Shown here: positions 1-5,985 of the stretch, one piece after another
Layout of the letters: each line of letters begins with the position of its first letter
Position numbering within the stretch: position 1 is the stretch's first letter
DNA from: JBOGED01 sp050743625
GTDB lineage: Bacteria; Actinomycetota; Nitriliruptoria; Euzebyales; Egibacteraceae
NCBI GenBank assembly: GCA_050743625.1
Contig: JBOGED010000220.1
Coordinates: 1-14,253 of the forward strand
Reading direction: 5' to 3'
Length of the DNA stretch: 14,253 nucleotides
Notes under the pieces: model-generated
Databases searched by the model: none
The model's input: only the letters and a program-made list of their open reading frames with translations
Told to the model about the DNA's origin: nothing
Program-made: the position numbers and the translations under genes

Positions 1-143
1 CGCTCACAGCCACGCGCCTCGATTGCGACAGCCTCAATACCGCCGATATCCCGCACACAACACGCCGACCGCTGACCGCGACGGTCAGACCGAACCAGGA
101 CAAACCACAACGTTATTCCTGCCCAGACCCTAAGAACCAAAAC

Positions 144-752
144 GTGATGTTCCGCCACGTCCCGCTCGATGCCGTCCCGGTGACGCGCGCCCAGCTGGAC
201 GGGTTGGGATTGGGCCTCGAAGGTGCCGACCAGTCCGTGGACATCAGGGTCTGCACCGGCGGCCCGGTCTGCGCGCTCGCGATCACGCCAGCGCAAGCCG
301 TAGGCGCCGAGCTCGTGAGCCACCCGGTGCTCAAGCGCAACTCCGGCGTCCGCATCCACATCTCAGGCTGCCCCAATGCCTGCGCCCAGCACCAGATCGC
401 TGACATCGGTTTCTCCGGCGGGAAGGTCACCATTCATGGCGTCCCCCGGCTCGGCTACCAAGTGTGGCTCGGGGGAGATCTGCGCGCCGACGAGCTCGGG
501 CGGGTCGTCGGTCGTATCGCGGAGGACGACGTCCCCGCCATCACCGAGGCGATCGTCGGCGTGTGGGAGGCGCTCCGCGATCGCGGCGAGACGTTGTCGG
601 AGACGGTCAACCGCATCGGGGTGGACGGTTTCAAAGCACAGATCAGCAGCGTCTTCACCGGTCTGTGGGAGCCTGGTCCCGAGCCTGAGGACAGCCAGCT
701 CGACCGCCTTGGCCTGAGCCTCCGCCGCGTCCTGCCTTTGGCGCTCGCGTGA
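144..752 (+). CDS. C-terminal half of a siroheme/[4Fe-4S] nitrite or sulfite reductase (possibly 5'-truncated)
   Basis: This encodes the siroheme/[4Fe-4S]-binding half of an assimilatory nitrite/sulfite reductase, the six-electron reductases that make ammonia or sulfide. Visible are the C-x5-C pair (C37 and C43 in CTGGPVC) and the C-x3-C pair (C76 and C80 in SGCPNACAQH), which together ligate the cluster and bridged siroheme. Residues 1-30 match the start of the second ferredoxin-like repeat (NQNVMFRHVP). The N-terminal half of a normal enzyme (over 500 residues) is missing. The frame stays open upstream to base 3, but those codons are poorer in G/C at position three and show no reductase motif, and there is no Shine-Dalgarno before GTG 144 or ATG 147. 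Either the gene is truncated by a rearrangement near base 135, or it continues beyond the window in a diverged form. It overlaps the Rieske gene by 4 bp. Nitrite versus sulfite specificity cannot be decided. Confidence 0.8.
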   Translation: MMFRHVPLDAVPVTRAQLDGLGLGLEGADQSVDIRVCTGGPVCALAITPAQAVGAELVSHPVLKRNSGVRIHISGCPNACAQHQIADIGFSGGKVTIHGVPRLGYQVWLGGDLRADELGRVVGRIAEDDVPAITEAIVGVWEALRDRGETLSETVNRIGVDGFKAQISSVFTGLWEPGPEPEDSQLDRLGLSLRRVLPLALA

Positions 753-1075
753 GCGAGACCTCGGCCCAGCTCGTCTCCGTGGCGCGGGTCGAGGATGTCC
801 CCGCGGGCACCGTGACCACCGTCGAAGCCTGCGGCCGCTGGATCGCGCTCGTCAACTACGGAGGGTGGTTCTTCGCGGCCGACAATGACTGCACGCATGC
901 CGGCGGCCCGCTGGGCGAAGGCCGGATCGGGACCGGCTGCCTGCTGGAGTGCCCATGGCACCGCGCGGTCTTCGAGGTCCGCAGCGGCCGGGTCCGGCGC
1001 GGCCCGGCGCGCAAGCCGCTGCGCACCTACCGCGTGGTCGTCGAGCACGGGGCGGTATTCGTGGCCGTGCCCTGA
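749..1075 (+). CDS. Rieske [2Fe-2S] ferredoxin-like protein (NirD-like)
   Basis: A 108-residue single-domain Rieske protein. The cluster ligands are C48 and H50 in CTHAGGPLGEG, and C68 and H71 in CPWHRAVFEV, with normal spacing; two Cys and two His coordinate a [2Fe-2S] cluster. Small Rieske proteins of this length serve as electron-transfer ferredoxins for ring-hydroxylating dioxygenases or as the small subunit (NirD) of nitrite reductases. The GTG start overlaps the TGA of the reductase gene (GTGA, 749-752), so the two are almost certainly translationally coupled. This favours an electron-transfer role for the siroheme reductase over an aromatic dioxygenase. There is no signal peptide or membrane segment, so the protein should be cytoplasmic. 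It is followed 26 bp later by the convergent vapC-like gene. Confidence 0.88.
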   Translation: MSETSAQLVSVARVEDVPAGTVTTVEACGRWIALVNYGGWFFAADNDCTHAGGPLGEGRIGTGCLLECPWHRAVFEVRSGRVRRGPARKPLRTYRVVVEHGAVFVAVP

Positions 1076-1101
1076 GCACAAGGAGCGAGGATCGGCCGGT
1101 G

Positions 1102-1509
1102 CTAGGGGATCCGAAGCCGCTCGATCGGTTGACCGGTGAGGCCGGCGATGAGCTCGAAGTCCTTGTCGAGATGCAGGACGATGAGGTTGGAGAGTTCGGC
1201 CGCCGCGGCCACCAGGAGATCCGGCACGGATGGCGCGCGGCGCTGGCCCTGGTCGGCCAGCAGGCCCTGCACCTCGATCGCGCGAGCCTCTATGGCCGGT
1301 GTCAGGTACTCGACTGGCATCGCCGACAGCGGCGGACGCTTACTGGCGTCACGCAGGTCAGCACCTGACCTCGCAGAGAATCCGATCTCGAGCCGGGTGA
1401 CCGCAGTAACCCGCACCAACCCACGCTGGATACGTGCGGCCCATGCGGTTGCCTCGGGGCTGGCCGCGAGACGCACCAGTGCGGACTTGTCGACGAGCCA
1501 ACTCGTCAC
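1102..1509 (-). CDS. PIN-domain toxin, VapC-like ribonuclease
   Basis: A 135-residue PIN-domain protein, the usual size for VapC toxins, which cleave tRNA or rRNA using acidic residues that bind Mg2+/Mn2+. Candidate catalytic acids are D7 (WLVDKSALVRL), E41 (TRLEIGFSA), D97 (SVPDLLVAA) and D115/D117 (HLDKDF), in the order and spacing expected for the family. I chose GTG 1509 because it overlaps the TGA of the antitoxin gene (GTGA), the usual coupling in these pairs; a TTG at 1515 would add two residues. The gene is second in a two-gene minus-strand operon with the antitoxin and is convergent with the Rieske gene. The exact RNA target cannot be read from sequence. Confidence 0.88.
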   Translation of the reverse strand: MTSWLVDKSALVRLAASPEATAWAARIQRGLVRVTAVTRLEIGFSARSGADLRDASKRPPLSAMPVEYLTPAIEARAIEVQGLLADQGQRRAPSVPDLLVAAAAELSNLIVLHLDKDFELIAGLTGQPIERLRIP

Positions 1510-1727
1510 TGCCAAGCTCGTGCCATCACTTCCGGCTCGCGCAGATCGGTGAAGGTGTCAGCGAACGTGACGAGGTCATCCACCGTGACCGCCTCACCCA
1601 ACTCGGCGCCTTCTCCCGCGAGCCGCCGCCGCAGATATTCACTGCGGGACAGCCCGAGCCGCTTCGCGTTGGCGTCAAGAGCAGCTACGACCTCGTCGGG
1701 CACGTCGCGGATCAGCAAGTCGGCCAT
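1506..1727 (-). CDS. Ribbon-helix-helix antitoxin, VapB/FitA-like
   Basis: A 73-residue antitoxin. The first 37 residues form a ribbon-helix-helix DNA-binding module: the strand MADLLIRDVP, then two helices containing EVVAALDANAKRLG and SRSEYLRRRL. The acidic tail (residues 40-73, ending REPEVMARAWQ) is the part that normally wraps the toxin's active site. ATG 1727 is preferred because a GGAGG lies 8 nt upstream. The frame is open further upstream to 1895, but that extension is arginine-rich and resembles nothing. The gene overlaps the vapC-like gene by 4 bp. The GATATC repeat just upstream is a plausible site for autorepression by the complex, as is usual for this family. Confidence 0.88.
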   Translation of the reverse strand: MADLLIRDVPDEVVAALDANAKRLGLSRSEYLRRRLAGEGAELGEAVTVDDLVTFADTFTDLREPEVMARAWQ

Positions 1728-1735
1728 GATGGGCA

Positions 1736-1740
1736 CCTCC
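1736..1740 (-). promoter_or_regulatory. Shine-Dalgarno of the vapB-like gene
   Basis: A perfect GGAGG on the minus strand lies 8 nt before ATG 1727. It decides the short 73-residue form over the longer open frame that begins at 1895. Confidence 0.7.
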
Positions 1741-1748
1741 ACAGTTGC

Positions 1749-1764
1749 GATATCAAACGATATC
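1749..1764. promoter_or_regulatory. GATATC-AAAC-GATATC repeat, candidate vapBC operator
   Basis: Two copies of the self-complementary hexamer GATATC are separated by 4 bp, giving 10-bp, one-helical-turn periodicity. They lie 22-37 bp upstream of the antitoxin start, where the promoter should be. Ribbon-helix-helix antitoxins bind such tandem half-sites cooperatively. The AT-rich repeat stands out from GC-rich surroundings and may overlap the -10 element. Binding itself is inferred. Confidence 0.5.
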
Positions 1765-1941
1765 ACGCTCTGGCGATCCCAGCCGTTCCCGCGCTCAGGC
1801 GGCCAGGTCACGCCGGTCCTCTTGGCTCGGCTCTTCAGCACCAACACGGCTACCCGTCTCGGCGAGCCGCTCCTGCGACTTGCTCGACGATCCACTGGTC
1901 ATGCTCACGCCCTCGCGCGCCGCCCGGCCAAGGGCGCGGTG

Positions 1942-1956
1942 CGGGGCTCGGCCCCG
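1942..1956. terminator. Possible hairpin downstream of the six-gene operon
   Basis: CGGGGC and GCCCCG form a perfect 6-bp stem with a TCG loop, about 50 nt after the stop codon of the last gene of the minus-strand operon (2007). No T-run follows. Many actinobacterial terminators lack one, but short GC palindromes also occur by chance, so this is weak. Nothing else recognisable lies between 1765 and 2006. Confidence 0.25.
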
Positions 1957-2006
1957 AGACGGTACCGCCGCTCAATCCATGGGCCCTTGATGAGCCACCA
2001 TCATGT

Positions 2007-2519
2007 TTACCGCAGCATGGCCAGACCGCAGCCCGACGCCGAGAGGAGTAGCGCCCACATGCTGAAAGCGAGGAGCCGGTACTTGAGCCGCACGATCCGG
2101 CTCACCCGCATGAGCTGGTCGACGAGCTGCTCCAACTCGCGTGGCGCGGACCGCTCGAGCGCGGACCGCAACGCCGCCGGGTCCGCGAACCGCGCGACGT
2201 CGCCGTAGAAGGCGAGCGGCGGGCCGCTGTATCTCGCGCTGGCGCCGCGCGGGTAGACGGCCGCGCCCATCAGCACCACCGCCGCACATGCCACCGCGGC
2301 GCCTGCCCACCACAACAACGCGCGTGAGCCGGCCAGGCGGGCCGGGGACCAACCGCCTGCCAACGTGGCGGCCATGAGGGTGACGATGACGGCGCTGGCG
2401 CTGGCGAAGACGATCGACGCCTTGGCGTCCGCTCGGTGGAGCTCCTCGCGGGTGGTGGCGAGCAGGCGCTCCGCATACGGGATCACCCGAGCCTGCACCT
2501 CGCGGTCTGGCCGCGTCAC
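2007..2519 (-). CDS. PycTM-like (Pycsar effector family, DUF5706-like) membrane protein
   Basis: A 170-residue membrane protein resembling the PycTM family of Pycsar anti-phage effectors, which bind a cyclic pyrimidine nucleotide and then damage the inner membrane. Residues 14-40 form an amphipathic helix with the family-like signature RADAKAS (29-35), running into a first membrane helix (about 35-55). A second TM follows (about 69-89), then a soluble helical stretch (about 103-146) and a final TM (about 147-166). The GTG start overlaps the stop of the upstream four-TM gene (GTGA, 2516-2519). It is last in the operon, whose first gene encodes a class III cyclase homologue; cyclase plus PycTM is the defining Pycsar pair. 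Here four genes separate them, which is unusual. Family assignment rests on the KAS motif, size and TM layout. Confidence 0.72.
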   Translation of the reverse strand: MTRPDREVQARVIPYAERLLATTREELHRADAKASIVFASASAVIVTLMAATLAGGWSPARLAGSRALLWWAGAAVACAAVVLMGAAVYPRGASARYSGPPLAFYGDVARFADPAALRSALERSAPRELEQLVDQLMRVSRIVRLKYRLLAFSMWALLLSASGCGLAMLR

Positions 2520-3757
2520 GGCGTCGCCGTGGGATCGTCCCGCGCCACGGCGAACTGCCCGTCGATCTCGTCGACCAGCGCTCGACGCTCCTGGTCAAGG
2601 GGCTCGGGGCGGCAATTCGCGAGCACGTGCTCGACGTGCGATAGCAACCCGAGCGCGGGCTGCGGGTCGGCGGTCTGCTCCAACTGGGCGAGCATGTCCT
2701 CAGCGCCGAGGCGCAGGAGGTCCCCTTGCCCGACCGGAGGAATGCGAGGCGCCCCACCGCTGCCTGGCGGGTACGCGTACGAGCGGACGACGGCGATGTT
2801 CTGGACGCCGCCTCTCACCTCGAGGTAGACGGCTTGCAACCCGTGCCAGGCGACCTTGTGCGCGGCGAGCCGCTCGCCGACCTCGTCCTGCACCACTTGG
2901 TACGTCTTGTATGCCTCGTCGAGATCCCGCTGCGCCCGCCGCGCGGTGGCGGCGAACGGGTTGTGTGTGACGGCTTTCACGACGACCGCTCCAACCGTCA
3001 CCATGAGCATGAGGAGGATGACGGACCACTCGGGGACGAGGCTGGCCTCCTCGGTCCCCCGCAAGAAGTTGGCTCGCGCCAAGGCCAGCAGCCCGACGAC
3101 CACCAGCAGGCAGACCGCAAAAGGTGCCGCGACCCACCAGATCGGCCGAGGCTCCGCGGTCGGCCGGCCCTCCTTTTTGTCCTTCCACCGGACGAGCGGC
3201 TCGCCCAGCAGCGCGCCCGCCAGGGCGACCGTCACTGCGAGCATCATCCCGGGCACGTAAGAGACGAGGGCGCCGATCCGCCCCGCGACCGTCGAGGTGT
3301 CGACGTTGCTCACGAACCTGAAGATCTGCCCGAAGAACCACGTCTCGAACAGCCCGGCCCCGCCCACCACGACCCAGGGGACCCACGCCGGCCAGAGCCT
3401 GGAGCGCCGGTCCTCGGGCCCGTCGCCGGCATGACGCCGCTCCAGGACGGTGACCGCGCGCCGCGCGTCCGCCGCCTCTCCCAGCGTGCGCAATCTCCGC
3501 AGCTCGGCGAGGCTCGCCTGCGCCGCCTCGAACGCGGTGATCACCGCCGACCGCCGTCGTTCCAGCTCTGGCCCCCACCTCTTGAGGAGCTTGCCGATGT
3601 CATGCACCGCCCACAGGCGAGCGGCCACGCGATCGTCTTTCACGCCCATGTCTCGGAGGTGCCGGAGCAGGCTGCACGGGCGCGGGTCGTCGTCGAGGTC
3701 CCCCAGCGGCAACCACGGGGGGAGCGGCAACGGCTCCAGGGAGTACGGGTCTTCCAT
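2516..3757 (-). CDS. Four-TM membrane protein with coiled-coil flanks, function unknown
   Basis: A 413-residue protein I do not recognise. Residues 1-30 are proline- and acid-rich. Residues 45-110 are strongly helical (ERRRSAVITAFEAAQASLAEL). Four hydrophobic helices lie at about 126-146, 163-184, 206-228 and 244-263, and a basic loop with KDKKEGR separates the second and third. A cytosolic-looking tail begins with a coiled coil (about 270-300) and continues to the end with helical segments. The hairpin-with-helices plan resembles a scaffold or channel more than a transporter; no transport motif is visible. ATG 3757 is preferred because AGGAAGGTGG lies just upstream at good spacing; GTG 3769 would add four residues but leaves no room for a ribosome site. 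It lies 20 bp after the VWA-OmpA gene and overlaps the PycTM-like gene, so it probably works with both at the membrane. Confidence 0.8.
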   Translation of the reverse strand: MEDPYSLEPLPLPPWLPLGDLDDDPRPCSLLRHLRDMGVKDDRVAARLWAVHDIGKLLKRWGPELERRRSAVITAFEAAQASLAELRRLRTLGEAADARRAVTVLERRHAGDGPEDRRSRLWPAWVPWVVVGGAGLFETWFFGQIFRFVSNVDTSTVAGRIGALVSYVPGMMLAVTVALAGALLGEPLVRWKDKKEGRPTAEPRPIWWVAAPFAVCLLVVVGLLALARANFLRGTEEASLVPEWSVILLMLMVTVGAVVVKAVTHNPFAATARRAQRDLDEAYKTYQVVQDEVGERLAAHKVAWHGLQAVYLEVRGGVQNIAVVRSYAYPPGSGGAPRIPPVGQGDLLRLGAEDMLAQLEQTADPQPALGLLSHVEHVLANCRPEPLDQERRALVDEIDGQFAVARDDPTATP

Positions 3758-3777
3758 CTCGCGTGCCACCTTCCTGT

Positions 3778-5055
3778 CTAGTTCGCGGGTACGGCCACGA
3801 CGATCTGCACACGCCGGTTTCCCGCCATCGCGCGCAGATCGGGGGTGCCGTCAGGGCGGAACTCCTGTGGGTTGCTCAGCCGTGACTCCCCGAAGCCGGT
3901 CACGGTCGAGACCGCGACGCCTTGGCCACGGAGCGCGTCCGCCACGGCGTCCGCTCGCCGTTGGGACAGCTCGAGGTTGTAGCCGGCCTCGCCACGGCTG
4001 TCGGTGTGCCCCTCGACCTGGACGCCGGTGGCGCCAAGCCGGCGGAGCTCGCCGACCACCCGGTCGATGGGCGCCGAAGCGAACAGCTCAGCGCTGTCGA
4101 ACCTGAACAGCAGCGAGTCCGGCAGGCCGATGACGACGACGCTGCCCAACGGGCGGATGTCGAGGTCGGGGAACTCGGGGCCGGGGTCGCCCGGAGCCGA
4201 GGAGGGCAGGTCGGGCAAGTGCGCCGCGCTCCGGACCACCTGCTCGTCGACGTCGCAACGCGCCCCGGTCTGGGCGCACAGCGCTGCCCAGAGGTCGCGT
4301 ACCCAGCGCTGCTGGTCCGTCTCGATGACCGGTTGGCCCGGGCCGGGCTGACCGAGGCCGACCATCCGCACCTCGACGTCGCTCAGGTCCGGTATGGCGC
4401 CAGCGGCGTGGCAGTCGTCGACGATCTGGCCGATCTGGCCGGGGTCCGCGATGGCGGCCTGGCGCACGCTCGCACATCCCACGTTGGCCAGGCCGTCCGT
4501 CGCGACGACGACAAGCGAGCCAGGCGCCGGGCCGGCGCCGATCTTCCTCGCCGCCGCTTGCAGCGCACCCAGCACGTCGCTGCCGCTGGTCTGAGGGCTC
4601 GAGACCGCCGCCGTCCGCAAGATCTCGCCCAGGCACTCCTGGTGCTCGCGCACATGGAACTCGCGCCGGCGGGAGTCCCCGCGGAAGGCGGTGACCGACC
4701 TGGCCCAGCTCATGGTCGCGGTGCTGCCGTCGAACGCGGCGATCTCCAGGGTGCTCCCGGCCGCGACCGCCTCGCGCATCGCCCCGTCCACCGTGGCGGC
4801 GTAGTCGTTGACCTCGCCGCCGCCCGAGGGCGTCCCATGCGCCGACTGGGACCGGTCGAGCATGACGACCGTCGTCGCCGGGACCGGCACCCCGTCCGGC
4901 ACTCGCGCCGAGGAATCACACGGCGTCGCCCTGAACGCGCCCCCGGGCTCACGCCCGACCACGACGAGCGCCACCAGCGCCAACCCCACAACGACCCCAC
5001 CCCCGATCACCACCGGGCGAACCCAAGCGCGCTCTCGCCCACGTGATTGCAACAT
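3778..5055 (-). CDS. Membrane-anchored VWA domain - OmpA-like peptidoglycan-binding protein
   Basis: A 425-residue protein with a single N-terminal TM anchor (about 14-34) after a short basic cytoplasmic segment, placing the rest outside the membrane. Residues 60-270 look like a von Willebrand factor A domain: a strand ending in the MIDAS motif D-x-S-x-S (D67, S69, S71 in DRSQS), a later SGSD, and LVVVATDG with D187. Residues 305-421 are an OmpA C-terminal domain (PF00691 type). It contains F-R-F-D-S (317-321), EGHTDSRG with D352, and NLELSQRRADAV with R367, the Asp/Arg pair that binds diaminopimelate of peptidoglycan. The protein could tether a membrane complex to the cell wall while its VWA domain docks a partner through a metal. 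ATG 5055 has GGAGGGG just upstream. It lies 29 bp after the unknown 295-residue gene and 20 bp before the four-TM gene. Several cysteines (C46, C141, C194, C215, C260, C267) could form disulfides. Confidence 0.88.
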   Translation of the reverse strand: MLQSRGRERAWVRPVVIGGGVVVGLALVALVVVGREPGGAFRATPCDSSARVPDGVPVPATTVVMLDRSQSAHGTPSGGGEVNDYAATVDGAMREAVAAGSTLEIAAFDGSTATMSWARSVTAFRGDSRRREFHVREHQECLGEILRTAAVSSPQTSGSDVLGALQAAARKIGAGPAPGSLVVVATDGLANVGCASVRQAAIADPGQIGQIVDDCHAAGAIPDLSDVEVRMVGLGQPGPGQPVIETDQQRWVRDLWAALCAQTGARCDVDEQVVRSAAHLPDLPSSAPGDPGPEFPDLDIRPLGSVVVIGLPDSLLFRFDSAELFASAPIDRVVGELRRLGATGVQVEGHTDSRGEAGYNLELSQRRADAVADALRGQGVAVSTVTGFGESRLSNPQEFRPDGTPDLRAMAGNRRVQIVVAVPAN

Positions 5056-5084
5056 CTTCCCCTCCGATCTTTGGCGCCGCCGGA

Positions 5085-5972
5085 TTAGTTGTCGGTGCCG
5101 CCGTACCCGATGTTCTTGCCAAGGTCGACTGGCCGTGCGCCGACGTGTTTCAGCAACAGCAAAAACGCCGACTCGTAGCTTTGGAGAAACTCGTAGGTGT
5201 TCGACTTTTGGGTTCCCTTGACGGCGTTCTCGACGATCTCCAAGAGATCGTCGTGCTGCTGCTCCAAGTCGGTGGCGAGGTCGGCCATCGTGTGGGCGGT
5301 CTCGTGTGGCTGCGCCGCGAGCCGGGCGAGATATTGCGCCAGATACGGTGCCGGCTTCTTGTCGAGGCTCGGATCATCGATGTTCAGGTCACCGAGGAAG
5401 AGCCGCCACCTGCTGATGAGGTCCCGAAGCTGCGCCACTTGACTCTGGCTGAAGTTCATCAGCGCGTCTTGCTTGAGCCGCTCGTGCCAGACCTCCTGTT
5501 GGAGTTTCTTCACGGCTTCGTCCGCCTCGACCCGCAGCCTCACCTTCCATTTCGCGTCGCCGCGACGGAAACCGGCATAGCGCCATTCCTGGGCGGCACA
5601 CTGCAACTTGTCCACGAGCACCTCTTCGACCTGAGCGGCCTGGTTAGGCGGATAGCAGCGCGCGACCAATCGCACCGTCGTCTCGATCGTCTCCCACACC
5701 GCCTCCTCGTGATAGTCGATCCCTCTGCGAAGCGATCTTTTGCTTTTCTCCTGCGGCACGGTCCAGATGAGCAAGATCGAGACGGAGAAGTCGAAGCCAC
5801 CACCCTTGCCCGGCGCGCGCAATTCTCGCTCTCCCTCTTTTCGGGGAGGCACCGGATCGGGCAGCCTCAACTGGCGGCGCAACCGCAGGCGGAAACCCTT
5901 GGGCGGCGAGGTGTCGCTCAAGATCGGTGCAGCAGGCGCGCTGTGCTCGGCAACGGGTTCATCGGCCGTCAT
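5085..5972 (-). CDS. Conserved-looking protein of unknown function, third gene of the operon
   Basis: A 295-residue protein I cannot assign. Residues 1-57 are proline- and charge-rich and probably disordered. A beta-strand follows (FDFSVSILLIW, 60-70), then a helix (88-105), the turn RCYPPN, and another helix (111-130). The rest is mostly long amphipathic helices: 135-195 (containing KWKVRLRVEADEAV), 207-255 and 258-277. There is no TM helix, signal peptide, nucleotide-binding motif or metal site. The strand-then-helix start followed by coiled-coil-like helices is loosely reminiscent of SPFH-type scaffolds, but I would not name it so. ATG 5972 is chosen because GAGGGGG (plus-strand positions 5981-5987) lies 8 nt upstream; it begins 13 bp after the STAND gene stop, and the frame is open to 6029. 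Base composition is noticeably less GC-rich than in the VWA and four-TM genes. Confidence 0.75.
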   Translation of the reverse strand: MTADEPVAEHSAPAAPILSDTSPPKGFRLRLRRQLRLPDPVPPRKEGERELRAPGKGGGFDFSVSILLIWTVPQEKSKRSLRRGIDYHEEAVWETIETTVRLVARCYPPNQAAQVEEVLVDKLQCAAQEWRYAGFRRGDAKWKVRLRVEADEAVKKLQQEVWHERLKQDALMNFSQSQVAQLRDLISRWRLFLGDLNIDDPSLDKKPAPYLAQYLARLAAQPHETAHTMADLATDLEQQHDDLLEIVENAVKGTQKSNTYEFLQSYESAFLLLLKHVGARPVDLGKNIGYGGTDN

Positions 5973-5985
5973 AGCCCGTTCCCCC

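Noticed and set aside
2726..3781. Long plus-strand open frame (351 codons) opposite the four-TM gene
   Set aside because: It mirrors the codon bias of the minus-strand gene, is full of His/Arg/Asp low-complexity sequence and has no domain; the minus strand shows clear TM helices and ribosome sites.
3922..5046. Long plus-strand open frame (374 codons) opposite the VWA-OmpA gene
   Set aside because: It is antisense to recognisable VWA and OmpA domains; its sequence is Arg/Asp/Gly/Pro-rich without motifs.
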